A DNA stretch of 64,000 nucleotides, taken from an uncultured Lachnospiraceae bacterium. Lineage in GTDB: Bacteria; Bacillota; Clostridia; Lachnospirales; Lachnospiraceae. Within the stretch, counting starts at the first letter, position 1, and each line of letters begins with the position of its first letter. Position numbers and translations under genes: made by a program. Shown piece after piece: positions 45,240 to 55,222 of this stretch. The stretch lies in contig CAKRJY010000010.1 of NCBI GenBank assembly GCA_934352055.1, positions 49,973 through 113,972 on the forward strand, in the 5' to 3' direction. The notes beneath the pieces were generated by a model. That model ran no database searches and was not told where the DNA came from. It worked only from the letters and a program-made list of their open reading frames with translations.

Positions 45240-45432
45240 GGAATATGTTAACGAATTAAAGAATGCATCTGTTGCAGATTTAAATGCACAGTTGGTGGAA
45301 GCAAAGAAGGAACTTTTCAATTTAAGATTCCAGAACGCAACCAATCAGTTAGAGAATACAGCAAGAATCAAAGAAGTTAGAAGAAACATTGCACGTATTC
45401 AGACAATGATTACTGCAGCTGATAACAAGTAA
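45229..45432 (+). CDS. rpmC: 50S ribosomal protein L29
   Basis: A 67-aa L29: [20 protein letters not shown] and [19 protein letters not shown]. It sits at the tunnel exit beside L23. The start at 45229 overlaps the rplP end; a longer frame from 45085 is only an out-of-frame read of rplP. Confidence 0.95.
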   Translation: MKTKEYVNELKNASVADLNAQLVEAKKELFNLRFQNATNQLENTARIKEVRRNIARIQTMITAADNK

Positions 45433-45470
45433 GCAGTTCGGGATTTTAAAGGTAGAAAGGAGACAATATC

Positions 45471-45728
45471 GTGGAAGAAAGAAATCTTAGAAAAACACGT
45501 GTAGGTATTGTTGTAAGCGATAAGATGGATAAGACAATCGTTGTTGCTGTTAAGGATAACGTTAAGCATCCACTTTACAACAAGATCGTTAAGAGAACTT
45601 ATAAATTAAAGGCTCATGACGAGAACAACGATGCACACATCGGTGATACCGTCAGAGTTATGGAAACAAGACCATTATCTAAGGATAAGAGATGGAGACT
45701 TGTTGAAATCATGGAAAGAGCAAAGTAA
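45471..45728 (+). CDS. rpsQ: 30S ribosomal protein S17
   Basis: An 85-aa S17 with an OB fold: [21 protein letters not shown] and [20 protein letters not shown]. The start is GTG with AAAGGAG 8 bases before. Confidence 0.97.
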   Translation: MEERNLRKTRVGIVVSDKMDKTIVVAVKDNVKHPLYNKIVKRTYKLKAHDENNDAHIGDTVRVMETRPLSKDKRWRLVEIMERAK

Positions 45729-45747
45729 TTAGAAGGAGGCTACAAAC

Positions 45748-46116
45748 ATGGTACAGCAGGAAAGTAGATTAAAAGTAGCTGATAATACTGGTGCAAAAGA
45801 AATCCTTTGCATTCGTGTTATGGGTGGTTCTACAAGAAGATATGCAAATATCGGTGACGTGATTACCGCTACTGTTAAAGATGCAACACCAGGTGGTGTT
45901 GTTAAAAAAGGCGATGTCGTTAAGGCAGTAGTTGTACGTTCAAAGAAGGGTGCCCGTCGTAAAGATGGTTCTTATATTAAATTTGACGAAAATGCTGCAG
46001 TTATCATCAAAGATGACAAGACTCCAAGAGGAACTCGTATTTTTGGACCTGTAGCTAGAGAGCTTCGTGAGAAACAGTTTATGAAGATTGTTTCCCTTGC
46101 TCCGGAAGTATTATAG
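45748..46116 (+). CDS. rplN: 50S ribosomal protein L14
   Basis: A 122-aa L14: [19 protein letters not shown] and the end [19 protein letters not shown]. It forms the intersubunit bridge with 16S rRNA and is the target of RsfS. SD GAAGGAGG. Confidence 0.98.
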   Translation: MVQQESRLKVADNTGAKEILCIRVMGGSTRRYANIGDVITATVKDATPGGVVKKGDVVKAVVVRSKKGARRKDGSYIKFDENAAVIIKDDKTPRGTRIFGPVARELREKQFMKIVSLAPEVL

Positions 46117-46127
46117 GAGGTAGTACG

Positions 46128-46439
46128 ATGGCAACAATGAAAATCAAAAAGGGCGATACTGTTAGAGTAATCGCTGGTGCAGATAAAGATAACGAAGGAA
46201 AAGTTATCGCTGTAAATCAGAAAAATCATACAGTTTTGGTTGAAGGTGTGAACATGATCAAAAAGCACACAAAGCCTAGCATGGCAAACCAGAACGGTGG
46301 AATCATCGAGCAGGAAGGACCAATCGACATTTCAAATGTTATGCTTCTTGTTGATGGTAAGACAACCAGAGTTGGTTTTAAGATGGATGGAGATAAGAAA
46401 GTCCGCGTCGCTAAAGCAACTGGTAAAGTGATCGATTAA
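46128..46439 (+). CDS. rplX: 50S ribosomal protein L24
   Basis: A 103-aa L24 with an N-terminal KOW motif (IKKGDTVRVIAGADKDNEGKV) and VEGVNMIKKHTKPS. It starts folding of 23S rRNA in assembly. Starts 11 bases after rplN. Confidence 0.97.
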   Translation: MATMKIKKGDTVRVIAGADKDNEGKVIAVNQKNHTVLVEGVNMIKKHTKPSMANQNGGIIEQEGPIDISNVMLLVDGKTTRVGFKMDGDKKVRVAKATGKVID

Positions 46440-46462
46440 TTTAACGAGAGGAGGCAAATCAG

Positions 46463-47002
46463 TTGAGTAGACTTAAAGAGCAGTACCAAAATGAGATCGT
46501 AAAGGCTATGATCGAAAAGTTTGGTTATAAGAATATTATGGAAGTTCCAAAGCTTGACAAGATCGTAGTTAACATGGGTGTTGGTGAAGCTAAGGAAAAC
46601 GCAAAGCTTTTAGAAGCAGCAGTTAAGGACATGGAGACAATCACAGGTCAGAAGGCTGTTACAACAAAGGCAAAGAACTCTGTTGCTAACTTCAAGATCA
46701 GAGAAGGTATGGCAATCGGATGTAAGACAACACTTAGAGGCGAAAAGATGTATGATTTCGCTGATCGTCTTATCAATCTTGCACTTCCACGTGTACGTGA
46801 CTTTAGAGGTGTTAGTGCTGATTCTTTCGACGGAAGAGGTAACTATGCACTTGGTATCAAGGAACAGATCATCTTCCCTGAAATCGAGTATGATAAGGTT
46901 GACAAAGTAAGAGGTATGGACATTATTTTTGTTACTACTGCTAAGACAGACGAAGAGGCTCGTGAATTACTGAGATTATTCGGTATGCCTTTCGTAAAGT
47001 AA
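46463..47002 (+). CDS. rplE: 50S ribosomal protein L5
   Basis: A 179-aa L5: [31 protein letters not shown] block ([20 protein letters not shown]) and [20 protein letters not shown]. It binds 5S rRNA. The start is TTG at 46463, with GAGGAGG upstream; the family N terminus fits this start. Confidence 0.97.
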   Translation: MSRLKEQYQNEIVKAMIEKFGYKNIMEVPKLDKIVVNMGVGEAKENAKLLEAAVKDMETITGQKAVTTKAKNSVANFKIREGMAIGCKTTLRGEKMYDFADRLINLALPRVRDFRGVSADSFDGRGNYALGIKEQIIFPEIEYDKVDKVRGMDIIFVTTAKTDEEARELLRLFGMPFVK

Positions 47003-47021
47003 TTTAGGAGGGAATTTTAAG

Positions 47022-47207
47022 ATGGCAAAGAAATCTATGAAAGTTAAGCAACAGCGCAAGCAGAAATTCTCTACTAGAGAATATAGCCGTTGTAAAATCT
47101 GTGGTCGTCCACATGCTTATTTGAGAAAATATGGCATTTGTAGAGTATGTTTCCGTGAGTTAGCATACAAAGGACAGATCCCTGGCGTAAAGAAGGCTAG
47201 TTGGTAA
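47022..47207 (+). CDS. rpsN: 30S ribosomal protein S14, zinc-binding type Z
   Basis: A 61-aa short S14 with the zinc ribbon [20 protein letters not shown]: two CxxC pairs 12 residues apart. This is the zinc-dependent form, and together with the zinc-type L36 in the same cluster it means this copy of the ribosome needs zinc. SD TAGGAGG. Confidence 0.98.
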   Translation: MAKKSMKVKQQRKQKFSTREYSRCKICGRPHAYLRKYGICRVCFRELAYKGQIPGVKKASW

Positions 47208-47229
47208 GCCGGAAGGAGGAAATTTAATC

Positions 47230-47631
47230 ATGACAATGAGTGATCCAATCGCAGATATGCTTACAAGAATCCGTAATGCAAATACTGCAAAACATGATAC
47301 AGTTGATGTCCCAGCATCTAAGATGAAGATCGCAATTGCTGATATTCTTGTAGATGAGGGATATATTACAAAATATGACATCGTAGAAGATGGTAACTTT
47401 AAGAGCATCCGCGTTACATTAAAGTATGGCGCAGACAAGAACGAGAAGGTCATCACAGGCATCAAGAGAATTTCTAAGCCTGGTCTTCGCGTTTACGCTG
47501 GTAAGGATGAAATCCCAACAGTTCTTGGTGGACTTGGTATTGCAATTCTTTCTACAAACAAGGGAATCGTTACTGACAAGGAAGCTAGAAAGCTTCAGGT
47601 TGGTGGAGAAGTGCTCGCTTTTGTATGGTAG
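47230..47631 (+). CDS. rpsH: 30S ribosomal protein S8
   Basis: A 133-aa S8: [20 protein letters not shown] and the end [20 protein letters not shown]. In E. coli S8 represses the spc operon through a site near rplE; no such site was looked for in detail here. A 214-bp gap with repeats follows. Confidence 0.98.
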   Translation: MTMSDPIADMLTRIRNANTAKHDTVDVPASKMKIAIADILVDEGYITKYDIVEDGNFKSIRVTLKYGADKNEKVITGIKRISKPGLRVYAGKDEIPTVLGGLGIAILSTNKGIVTDKEARKLQVGGEVLAFVW

Positions 47632-47845
47632 GCATTGAACACTTGGCGAATGCATAGCATGAGCCTAGTGAGAAAGCCGTTCTGTGAGATTAGTGAAAAC
47701 GAGCGTTAGCGAAGTTTGAACTTAGCGAGCAGAACTACCTTAAAGCGCACAGGTTACAATATTTACGTAATGTATAAACCGTCCTATGAGACGGACATAC
47801 AATATAGCACCCCGCAATAGCGGAGAAAATATAGGAGGTACGGGC
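47632..47845. repeat. intercistronic region with four TAGYGA repeats and hairpins
   Basis: The gap between rpsH and rplF holds TAGTGA at 47666-47671 and 47691-47696, and TAGCGA at 47707-47712 and 47723-47728, within an outer GTTCTG/CAGAAC pair (47679-47684/47730-47735). Two short stems follow, CCGTC/GACGG (47779-47783/47790-47794) and CCGC/GCGG (47812-47815/47820-47823). No gene is seen. It is by far the longest gap in the spc segment; a REP-like repeat insertion is inferred. Confidence 0.5.
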
Positions 47846-48385
47846 ATGTCACGTATAGGAAGAATGCCAATCGCAATCCCTGCAGGAGTTACTGTAGACA
47901 TTGCAGAAAATAATCATGTGACTGTAACAGGTCCAAAGGGAACTCTTGAAAGAACACTTCCATCTGAGATGGATATCAAGTTAGAGGGTTCAGAAGTAAT
48001 CGTTACAAGACCAAGCGACTTAAAGAAAATGAAATCTTTACATGGTCTTACAAGAACATTAATCCACAACATGGTTGTTGGTGTTACAGACGGTTACGAA
48101 AAAGTATTGGAAGTAAACGGTGTTGGATACAGAGTTCAGAAATCTGGAAAGAACTTAACATTACATTTAGGTTTCTCTCATCCAGTAGAGATGGTAGATC
48201 CAGAAGGACTTGAGTCCACAGTTGATGGTAACAAGATTATCATCAAGGGTATCGATAAAGAAAAAGTTGGCCAGTACGCAGCAGAAATCAGAGACAAGAG
48301 AAGACCTGAACCATATAAGGGCAAGGGTATCAAGTATGCTGATGAAGTTATCAGACGTAAAGTTGGTAAAACTGGTAAGAAATAA
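47846..48385 (+). CDS. rplF: 50S ribosomal protein L6
   Basis: A 179-aa L6: [18 protein letters not shown] and the C-terminal [20 protein letters not shown]. It lies by the sarcin-ricin loop, where translation factors bind. Start at 47846 with ATAGGAGG; the frame from 47786 is rejected because the added residues are not family sequence. Confidence 0.97.
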   Translation: MSRIGRMPIAIPAGVTVDIAENNHVTVTGPKGTLERTLPSEMDIKLEGSEVIVTRPSDLKKMKSLHGLTRTLIHNMVVGVTDGYEKVLEVNGVGYRVQKSGKNLTLHLGFSHPVEMVDPEGLESTVDGNKIIIKGIDKEKVGQYAAEIRDKRRPEPYKGKGIKYADEVIRRKVGKTGKK

Positions 48386-48403
48386 TTAAAGGAGTGACGA
48401 GAA

Positions 48404-48772
48404 ATGGTTAGTAAGAAATCAAGAGAAGTAGTTCGCCAGACAAAGCATAGAAGACTTCGTAATACTCTTTCTGGAACAGCAGACAGACCACGTCTTGCAG
48501 TTTACAGAAGTAACAATCATATGTATGCTCAGATTATTGATGATACAGTTGGTAATACACTCGTTTCCGCTTCTACGCTTGATAAAGAGGTAAAGGCTGA
48601 TTTAGAGAAAACAAATAATGTTGAAGCAGCAGCTAAGTTAGGTACTGTTATTGCTAAAAAAGCATTAGATAAAGGTATTTCCACAGTTGTATTTGATAGA
48701 GGTGGATTCATTTATCAGGGTAAGATCGCAGCATTAGCTGACGCAGCTAGAGAAGCTGGATTAGAATTTTAG
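48404..48772 (+). CDS. rplR: 50S ribosomal protein L18
   Basis: A 122-aa L18: [27 protein letters not shown] block ([20 protein letters not shown]) and [20 protein letters not shown] at the end. It carries 5S rRNA with L5. SD AAAGGAG. Confidence 0.97.
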   Translation: MVSKKSREVVRQTKHRRLRNTLSGTADRPRLAVYRSNNHMYAQIIDDTVGNTLVSASTLDKEVKADLEKTNNVEAAAKLGTVIAKKALDKGISTVVFDRGGFIYQGKIAALADAAREAGLEF

Positions 48773-48785
48773 GAGGAAATAACAC

Positions 48786-49295
48786 ATGAGACATGAAATT
48801 ATTGATGCTAGTCAATTAGAGTTAAATGAAACAGTGGTATCAATTAAACGTGTAACAAAGGTTGTTAAGGGTGGACGTAACATGCGTTTCACAGCCTTAG
48901 TTGTTGTCGGCGACGGCAATGGTCATGTTGGTGCAGGACTTGGCAAAGCAGCTGAAATCCCAGAAGCAATTCGCAAGGGAAAAGAAGATGCAATGAAGAA
49001 GTTGATTACTGTAAAACTTGATGAGAACAACAGTATTACACATGATATTTCTGGTAAGTATACCGGTGCTTCTGTACTTTTGAAGAAGGCTCCAGAAGGT
49101 ACAGGTATCATCGCTGGTGGTCCAGCTCGTGCCGTTTGTGAGTTGGCAGGAATTCAGAACATCCGTACAAAGTCATTAGGTTCTTCTAATAAGCAGAACG
49201 TAGTACTTGCTACAATCGACGGACTTCGCCAGTTGAAATCCCCAGAAGAAGTTGCAAAACTTCGTGGTAAGACTGTAGAAGAGATTCTCGGTTAA
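48786..49295 (+). CDS. rpsE: 30S ribosomal protein S5
   Basis: A 169-aa S5: [19 protein letters not shown] with the accuracy-related loop, and [28 protein letters not shown]. Confidence 0.98.
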   Translation: MRHEIIDASQLELNETVVSIKRVTKVVKGGRNMRFTALVVVGDGNGHVGAGLGKAAEIPEAIRKGKEDAMKKLITVKLDENNSITHDISGKYTGASVLLKKAPEGTGIIAGGPARAVCELAGIQNIRTKSLGSSNKQNVVLATIDGLRQLKSPEEVAKLRGKTVEEILG

Positions 49296-49309
49296 GGAGG
49301 AAATGAATC

Positions 49310-49495
49310 ATGGCAGAAAAGAAGTTAAGAATTACACTTGTTAAGTCTCCTATCGGAGCAGTTCCAAAGAATAAAAAGACTGTTGAAGCATTAGGACTTA
49401 GAAAACTCAACAAGACTGTTGAGATGCCTGATAACGAAGCAGTTCGTGGAATGATCAGACAGGTAAGACATTTAGTTAAGGTAGAAGAGATTTAA
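49310..49495 (+). CDS. rpmD: 50S ribosomal protein L30
   Basis: A 61-aa L30: [20 protein letters not shown] and [18 protein letters not shown]. Starts 14 bases after rpsE with AAGGAGG. Confidence 0.97.
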   Translation: MAEKKLRITLVKSPIGAVPKNKKTVEALGLRKLNKTVEMPDNEAVRGMIRQVRHLVKVEEI

Positions 49496-49518
49496 TCAAA
49501 AATTAAGGAGGTGTCACA

Positions 49519-49959
49519 ATGGATTTATCAAACTTACAGCCAGCAGAAGGCTCAAAGCACAATGATAACTTCAGAAGAGGACGTGGACACGGTTCAGGCA
49601 ATGGCAAGACCGCTGGTAAGGGTCACAAGGGACAGAAGGCTCGTTCAGGAGCTCCAAGACCAGGTTTTGAAGGTGGACAGATGCCATTATACAGACGTAT
49701 TCCAAAGAGAGGTTTCACATGCAGAAACTCAAAGGAAATCGTTGGTATCAACTTATCTTATCTTGAGAGATTTGAAGATGGTGCAACTGTAACAGTTGAA
49801 TCATTAGTTGAAGCAGGTATCGTAAAGAACACCAGAGATGGTGTTAAGATTCTTGGCAATGGTGAACTTACAAAGAAGCTTACCGTTCAGGCTAATGCTT
49901 TTAGTGCAAGTGCTAAGGAGAAGATTGAAGCCCTTGGTGGTAAAGCAGAGGTGATCTAA
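49519..49959 (+). CDS. rplO: 50S ribosomal protein L15
   Basis: A 146-aa L15 with the Gly/Arg-rich N-terminal extension ([20 protein letters not shown]) that enters 23S rRNA, and [15 protein letters not shown]. Its stop overlaps the secY ATG (TAATG). Confidence 0.98.
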   Translation: MDLSNLQPAEGSKHNDNFRRGRGHGSGNGKTAGKGHKGQKARSGAPRPGFEGGQMPLYRRIPKRGFTCRNSKEIVGINLSYLERFEDGATVTVESLVEAGIVKNTRDGVKILGNGELTKKLTVQANAFSASAKEKIEALGGKAEVI

Positions 49960-51272
49960 TGCTAGAAACACTCCGCAATGCATTTAAAATTAAAGATTTA
50001 CGAAAAAGAATCGGATTTACATTTTTAATGCTCATTGTAGTGCGAATTGGAAGTCAGCTTCCAATTCCCGGAGTGGATCCGGATGTATTTTCACAGTTAT
50101 TTGCAAATAGTGGCGATGCGCTGAATTTCTTTGATGCGATTACTGGTGGATCTTTTGAAAATATGTCTATTTTCGCTCTGAACATTACACCATATATTAC
50201 ATCTTCCATTATCATTCAGCTCTTAACGATTGCATTCCCTAAGTTAGAAGAGATGCAGCGTGATGGAGAGCAGGGTAGAAAGAAGATGACACAGATTACC
50301 CGTTATGTAACGGTTGGATTGGCAGTTGTGCAGTCACTTGCTATGGCAATTGGATCTGGTCGTGCCGGTTATCTGACCAAGTTTAACGCACTGTATGTTA
50401 TTTTGACAGTCGCTGCTCTTACAGCAGGTTCATCTGTTTTGATGTGGATTGGTGAAAGAATTACAGAAAAAGGTATCGGAAACGGTATTTCCATCGTTCT
50501 TGTAATCAACATCATTTCACGTATTCCGAGTGTTCTGACTTCATTATTTGAACAGTTCATCTCAGGAAAGACCATTGCAAAGGGTACACTTTCCGGTGTT
50601 ATTATCGCAGCAATCATTGTTGCTATGGTAGTTTTAGTTGTATTCTTGCAGGGTGCTGAGCGTCGAATTCCGGTTCAGTATTCAAAGAAAATTCAGGGAA
50701 AGAGACAGTTTGGTGGAGCAAATTCCGTAATTCCAATGAAGGTCAATACCGCTGGTGTTATTCCAGTCATTTTTGCACAGTCATTGTTACAGACACCAGT
50801 TATTATTTGTACATTGCTTGGTAAAACAGGCGGCACAAGTTTCTGGTACAAAATTCTTCGCGGAATGTCACAGTCAAACTGGTTTGACCCGTCAAACTGG
50901 GTATATACCATTGGTGCTGTAGTATATGTATTATTGATTATCGGTTTTGCATATTTCTATACATCAATTACCTTTAATCCGCTTGAAATTGCTGATAACT
51001 TAAAGAGGCAGGGCGGTTCCATTCCAGGTATCCGATCAGGAAAGCCAACAAGTGATTACTTACAGGCTGTTCTGAATCATATTATTTTTATCGGTGCCAT
51101 CGGACTTTCTGTTGTTGCAATCATTCCGCTTGTATTTAATGGATTGTTCGGAGCAAATGTGTCTTTCGGTGGAACATCTATTATCATTATTGTAGGTGTT
51201 GTTATTGAGACATTGAAGCAGGTGGAATCCCAGATGCTTGTTAGAAATTACAAGGGATTTTTAAATGATTAA
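49959..51272 (+). CDS. secY: protein translocase subunit SecY
   Basis: A 437-aa membrane protein with ten helices, the channel of the Sec system. Recognisable: RIGFTFLMLIVVRIGSQLPIPG, the plug region after TM1, VQYSKKIQGKRQFGG and FKRQGGSIPGIRSGKPT-like loop (LKRQGGSIPGIRSGKPTSDY) that contacts the ribosome or SecA. Translation is coupled to rplO. Confidence 0.98.
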   Translation: MLETLRNAFKIKDLRKRIGFTFLMLIVVRIGSQLPIPGVDPDVFSQLFANSGDALNFFDAITGGSFENMSIFALNITPYITSSIIIQLLTIAFPKLEEMQRDGEQGRKKMTQITRYVTVGLAVVQSLAMAIGSGRAGYLTKFNALYVILTVAALTAGSSVLMWIGERITEKGIGNGISIVLVINIISRIPSVLTSLFEQFISGKTIAKGTLSGVIIAAIIVAMVVLVVFLQGAERRIPVQYSKKIQGKRQFGGANSVIPMKVNTAGVIPVIFAQSLLQTPVIICTLLGKTGGTSFWYKILRGMSQSNWFDPSNWVYTIGAVVYVLLIIGFAYFYTSITFNPLEIADNLKRQGGSIPGIRSGKPTSDYLQAVLNHIIFIGAIGLSVVAIIPLVFNGLFGANVSFGGTSIIIIVGVVIETLKQVESQMLVRNYKGFLND

Positions 51273-51289
51273 TGAATAGACATCCATGT

Positions 51290-51315
51290 GGAGATACTGG
51301 CCTAGCCGTATCTCC
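51290..51315 (+). other. hairpin in secY-adk gap
   Basis: GGAGATAC (51290-51297) pairs perfectly with GTATCTCC (51308-51315), loop 10 bases, no T-tract. It lies 26 bases before the adk start and could tune adk expression or mRNA processing. Confidence 0.4.
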
Positions 51316-51341
51316 TAAGGTGTTATAAGGAGGTTTTTATT

Positions 51342-51986
51342 GTGAAGATAATTATGTTAGGTGCTCCTGGGGCTGGAAAGGGAACACAGGCAAAACAAAT
51401 TGCAACAAAGTATCAGATTCCTCATATCTCAACCGGAGATATTTTCCGTGCGAATATAAAAAATGGTACCGAATTGGGCAAGAAAGCAAAAGAATATATG
51501 GATCAGGGCTTATTAGTACCTGATGAATTGACTTGTGATCTTGTTGTAGATCGTATTGGACAGGATGACTGTGCAAATGGATTTGTATTAGATGGATTTC
51601 CACGTACGATTCCACAGGCAGAATGTCTGGATGAAGCATTAAAAAATATGGGACAAAGTATGGATTTTGCCATTGATGTCGATGTACCGGATTCCCATAT
51701 CGTAGAAAGAATGTCTGGTCGTCGTGCATGCCTTTCTTGTGGAGCAACGTATCATGTTGTTGCAATCCCACCAAAGACAGAAGGTATTTGCGATGTTTGC
51801 GGTAAAGAACTCGTATTACGTGATGATGATAAGCCGGAGACTGTTCAGAAAAGACTCGATGTTTATCATGAGCAGACACAGCCTTTGATTGACTATTATG
51901 AGAAGCAGGGAATTCTGCATTCTGTAGACGGAACGCAGCCGATGGAAGACGTATTTGCAAGCATCGATGCGATTATAGGAGCGTAG
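51342..51986 (+). CDS. adk: adenylate kinase, zinc-lid type
   Basis: A 214-aa kinase: P-loop [12 protein letters not shown] (about 7-18), the AMP-binding STGDIFR and GFPRTIPQA, and a LID with four Cys (CLSCG and CDVCG), which marks the zinc-binding long form of Gram-positives. It balances ATP, ADP and AMP. The start is GTG with AAGGAGG. Confidence 0.97.
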   Translation: MKIIMLGAPGAGKGTQAKQIATKYQIPHISTGDIFRANIKNGTELGKKAKEYMDQGLLVPDELTCDLVVDRIGQDDCANGFVLDGFPRTIPQAECLDEALKNMGQSMDFAIDVDVPDSHIVERMSGRRACLSCGATYHVVAIPPKTEGICDVCGKELVLRDDDKPETVQKRLDVYHEQTQPLIDYYEKQGILHSVDGTQPMEDVFASIDAIIGA

Positions 51987-51989
51987 CCC

Positions 51990-52769
51990 ATGTCAGTTAC
52001 CATTAAATCTGCCAAGGAATTGGAGTATATGAGAGAGGCTGGCAGGATACTAGCCAATGTACATCAGGCATTAGGGGATGCATTGGAAGAGGGAATGTCT
52101 ACCTTAGAGATTGACGCTTTAGGGGAAGAAATGATTCGTAGTTTTGGCTGCGAGCCTTCCTTTTTGAATTATATGGGATATCCGGCTTCTGTTTGCGTTT
52201 CGGTAAACGATGAAGTTGTTCATGGGATTCCAAGTGCGGATCATATCATTACAAATGGAGATATCGTAAGTCTTGATATTGGTGTGATTTATAAAGGGTA
52301 TCATTCAGATGCTGCAAGAACACATGGCGTGGGAGAAATCTCACCGGAAGCACAAGCGTTGATCGATGTGACACGCGAAAGCTTTTTCGCAGGTATGGAA
52401 CAGGCAACAGCAGGTCGTCATTTGAATGATATATCGGGAGCTATCGGTGATTATGCTACAAAACGTGGCTACGGCGTAGTCCGTGACCTTGTTGGTCATG
52501 GGATCGGAACACACTTACATGAAGAACCTGAGATACCAAATTTCCGTAAATGGCGTCGCGGCATTAAGTTACAGGAAGGCATGACATTTGCCGTAGAACC
52601 AATGATTAATGCCGGAAGTCCAAATGTCGTATGGATGGATGATGAATGGACAGTAGTGACAGAGGATGAATCGTTATCTGCACACTATGAAAACACAATC
52701 ATTATTACAAACGGTCGACCGGAGATACTGACACTGACAGAAAGTGAGAAGCATCTATGGTCGAACTGA
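51990..52769 (+). CDS. map: methionine aminopeptidase type I
   Basis: A 259-aa pita-bread enzyme with metal ligands in VSLDIGVIYKGYHSDAARTH (two Asp), GHGIGTHLHEEPEIPNF (His) and FAVEPMINAG (Glu). It removes the initiator Met. It is about 10 residues longer at its C terminus than usual and overlaps the KOW gene by 13 bases. Starts 3 bases after adk. Confidence 0.95.
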   Translation: MSVTIKSAKELEYMREAGRILANVHQALGDALEEGMSTLEIDALGEEMIRSFGCEPSFLNYMGYPASVCVSVNDEVVHGIPSADHIITNGDIVSLDIGVIYKGYHSDAARTHGVGEISPEAQALIDVTRESFFAGMEQATAGRHLNDISGAIGDYATKRGYGVVRDLVGHGIGTHLHEEPEIPNFRKWRRGIKLQEGMTFAVEPMINAGSPNVVWMDDEWTVVTEDESLSAHYENTIIITNGRPEILTLTESEKHLWSN

Positions 52770-53026
52770 TTTTAGCAAAATCCAAGGCAGGACATGATAA
52801 GAACCATATCTATGTTGTGATAGAAAAACAGGAAGATGTTGTATATCTTGTAAATGGAACAACAAAAACCTGTGCAAATCCCAAAAAGAAAAAGGCAATA
52901 CATATACAGCCGATCAAACATTTACCACAAAATATCATAGAACTGGTAAAAGATCAGGAAATAAATGATACACTGGTCGGTGAGATTTTAGATCTTTATA
53001 ATAGGAGGAATGAAATAAATGTCTAA
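52757..53026 (+). CDS. KOW-domain RNA-binding protein
   Basis: An 89-aa protein with a KOW/SH3-like beta barrel in its first half ([20 protein letters not shown]) resembling ribosomal L14e, and a helical second half. The gene occurs between map and infA in many Clostridia by my recollection. It overlaps map by 13 bases and infA by 8, so all three are translated together. A role in ribosome assembly or translation is inferred from context. Confidence 0.8.
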   Translation: MVELILAKSKAGHDKNHIYVVIEKQEDVVYLVNGTTKTCANPKKKKAIHIQPIKHLPQNIIELVKDQEINDTLVGEILDLYNRRNEINV

Positions 53027-53237
53027 GGCAGATGTAATTGAAGTAGAAGGTGTTGTAGTAGAAAAGTTACCAAACGCTTTCTTCAAAGTGGAACTGGAAA
53101 ATGGACACCAGATTTTAGCAACCATCAGCGGTAAGCTTCGTATGAATTATATTCGTATTTTACCGGGTGATAAGGTTACAATCGAAATGTCACCATACGA
53201 TTTGACAAAAGGCAGAATCATTTGGAGAGATAAGTAA
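53019..53237 (+). CDS. infA: translation initiation factor IF-1
   Basis: A 72-aa OB-fold protein: [20 protein letters not shown] and [19 protein letters not shown]. It binds the 30S A site in initiation. SD TAGGAGG lies in the end of the KOW gene. Confidence 0.98.
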   Translation: MSKADVIEVEGVVVEKLPNAFFKVELENGHQILATISGKLRMNYIRILPGDKVTIEMSPYDLTKGRIIWRDK

Positions 53238-53244
53238 AAAGTTA

Positions 53245-53274
53245 TTGACAAGAGCAGGGACTTTTTGCTATACT
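53245..53274 (+). promoter_or_regulatory. promoter of rpmJ-alpha operon
   Basis: TTGACA (53245-53250), 18-bp spacer and TATACT (53269-53274). The transcript would begin with AAGTGC/GCACTT (53278-53283/53292-53297) and then CTTGTAC/GTACAAG (53333-53339/53344-53350), two perfect hairpins before the rpmJ SD. Confidence 0.7.
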
Positions 53275-53387
53275 ATCAAGTGCGTTTATGGGCACTTCTT
53301 TTCGCACGCCTATAAATGCAGTAGATAAAACACTTGTACGACCGTACAAGGAACACGAAAATGATGAGAAGGGAGGCATTTCCTACA

Positions 53388-53501
53388 ATGAAGGTAAGAT
53401 CATCAGTAAAACCTATTTGCGAAAAGTGCAAAGTAATCAAGAGAAAAGGTAGTGTTCGTATTATTTGCGAGAACCCGAAACACAAACAGAGACAGGGCTA
53501 A
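53388..53501 (+). CDS. rpmJ: 50S ribosomal protein L36, zinc type
   Basis: A 37-aa protein, too short for most ORF cut-offs: [20 protein letters not shown] with CxxC, then a later Cys and His ([12 protein letters not shown]) to complete the zinc site. GGGAGG lies 11 bases before the ATG. It follows its own promoter. Confidence 0.96.
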   Translation: MKVRSSVKPICEKCKVIKRKGSVRIICENPKHKQRQG

Positions 53502-53778
53502 TTCATAAGGATTAGTTTTATTTGTATATGTTATGTGCGGCTGATGTTCCCGATAATTAGTAAATAATTAGGCGACATTTTCATAATATATGCGGATCAT
53601 CCTACATACCGGGGATGGTTAGTTTCGTGGATTCGGAACTCTTCCTTACAAATCTGTTTAGGAAGAAAAGAACCAGATAGGAATTATACACACATTTCAG
53701 GCCGGTAACGGAGCTGTATGAGGAATATTTGGGGATGGTAGTTGTTAATCAGAAAATTTTATGGAGGTGTAAACACAC
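53502..53778 (+). promoter_or_regulatory. long leader before rpsM, candidate S4/alpha-operon control region
   Basis: A 277-bp geneless stretch between rpmJ and rpsM, unusually long for this cluster. It has a perfect CTTCCT/AGGAAG stem (53641-53646/53660-53665) and two TAATTA copies near 53555-53570. In several bacteria S4 represses the alpha operon through a leader pseudoknot before rpsM. Whether this folds likewise cannot be judged by eye. Confidence 0.4.
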
Positions 53779-54147
53779 ATGGCTCGTATCGCAGGTGTAG
53801 ATTTACCAAGAGAAAAACGCGTAGAAATTGGTTTAACTTACATTTACGGAATTGGTAGAGTAAGTTCTAACAAGATTCTTGAAGCAGCAAATGTTGATCC
53901 TAGCACTCGTGTTAAGGACTTGACAGATGACGAAGTTAAGAGAATTAGCGCTGTCATTGACGAAACAATGATGGTAGAAGGTGATTTGAGAAGAGACGTA
54001 GCTCTCAACATCAAGAGACTTCAGGAGATTGGATGCTATCGTGGTATCCGTCATAGAAAGGGACTTCCAGTTCGTGGTCAGAAGACAAAGACCAACGCTA
54101 GAACAAGAAAGGGTCCTAAGAGAACAGTAGCAAATAAGAAGAAGTAA
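53779..54147 (+). CDS. rpsM: 30S ribosomal protein S13
   Basis: A 122-aa S13: [20 protein letters not shown] and [20 protein letters not shown], the basic tail that reaches the P-site tRNA. SD TGGAGG. Confidence 0.98.
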   Translation: MARIAGVDLPREKRVEIGLTYIYGIGRVSSNKILEAANVDPSTRVKDLTDDEVKRISAVIDETMMVEGDLRRDVALNIKRLQEIGCYRGIRHRKGLPVRGQKTKTNARTRKGPKRTVANKKK

Positions 54148-54171
54148 TTCAGAAAGTAGGTTAGTTTAGAT

Positions 54172-54564
54172 ATGGCTAAAGTTGCAAAGAAAGTAACAAA
54201 AAAGCGTGTAAAGAAAAACGTTGAACACGGACAGGCACATATTCAGGCATCTTTCAACAATACAATTGTTACTATTACAGATGCACAGGGTAATGCTTTA
54301 TCATGGGCAAGTGCCGGTGGTCTTGGATTTAGAGGTTCAAGAAAATCTACTCCATATGCTGCACAGATGGCAGCAGAAACAGCAGCAAAGGCTGCTCTCA
54401 TTCATGGATTAAAGACAGTAGATGTTATGGTTAAGGGACCGGGATCAGGAAGAGAAGCTGCAATTCGCGCACTTTCTGCATGCGGAATCGATGTAACAAG
54501 CATCACAGACGTAACTCCAGTACCACATAATGGATGTCGTCCACCAAAGCGTAGAAGAGTTTAA
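54172..54564 (+). CDS. rpsK: 30S ribosomal protein S11
   Basis: A 130-aa S11: [20 protein letters not shown] and the end [17 protein letters not shown]. It forms part of the platform of the 30S subunit. Confidence 0.98.
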   Translation: MAKVAKKVTKKRVKKNVEHGQAHIQASFNNTIVTITDAQGNALSWASAGGLGFRGSRKSTPYAAQMAAETAAKAALIHGLKTVDVMVKGPGSGREAAIRALSACGIDVTSITDVTPVPHNGCRPPKRRRV

Positions 54565-54582
54565 TAGGAGGGATAATCTAAG

Positions 54583-55176
54583 ATGGCAGTAAATAGAACC
54601 CCAGTTCTTAAAAGATGCAGATCACTTGGTTTGGATCCTGTATATTTAGGAGTGGATAAAAAATCAAATAGACAGTTAAAGAGATCAGGAAGAAAGACTT
54701 CTGAATATGGTCTCCAGTTAAGAGAAAAGCAGAAGGCTAAGTTTATCTATGGTGTATTAGAGAAGCCTTTCCATAACTATTTCGACATCGCAGACAGAAA
54801 GAAAGGTATGACAGGTGAAAACCTTATGACTATCCTTGAAAGCCGTCTTGACAATGTTGTATTCCGTATGGGATTCGCTAGAACACGTAGAGAAGCTAGA
54901 CAGGTCGTAGATCATAAGATGTTCTTAGTAAACGGAAAGCCTGTAAATGTACCATCATACTTGGTAAAAGCTGGTGATGTGATCGAAGTTCGCGAAGACA
55001 AGAAGGGCCTTCAGAGATTTAAGGATATCGTTGAGGTAACAAATGGCAGACTCGTTCCAGATTGGATCGATGTTGACCTTGAGAAGTTACAGGGAACTGT
55101 AAAAGAGTTACCTACAAGAGAGCAGATCGACGTACCAGTCGATGAAATGCTTATCGTCGAGTTGTACTCTAAGTAA
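54583..55176 (+). CDS. rpsD: 30S ribosomal protein S4, zinc-free form
   Basis: A 197-aa S4 with an S4 RNA-binding domain ([20 protein letters not shown]). The N terminus has one Cys only, so it is the zinc-free form, unlike S14 and L36 here. S4 begins 30S assembly and is the usual repressor of the alpha operon. Confidence 0.97.
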   Translation: MAVNRTPVLKRCRSLGLDPVYLGVDKKSNRQLKRSGRKTSEYGLQLREKQKAKFIYGVLEKPFHNYFDIADRKKGMTGENLMTILESRLDNVVFRMGFARTRREARQVVDHKMFLVNGKPVNVPSYLVKAGDVIEVREDKKGLQRFKDIVEVTNGRLVPDWIDVDLEKLQGTVKELPTREQIDVPVDEMLIVELYSK

Positions 55177-55222
55177 TTAGACACAATTTAGCAAGGTAAA
55201 CCAGTATAAGGAGGGCCACCTA

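Noticed and set aside
51352..51960. 202-codon minus-strand frame opposite adk
   Set aside because: It mirrors the whole adk gene; His- and Tyr-rich translation with no recognisable domain.
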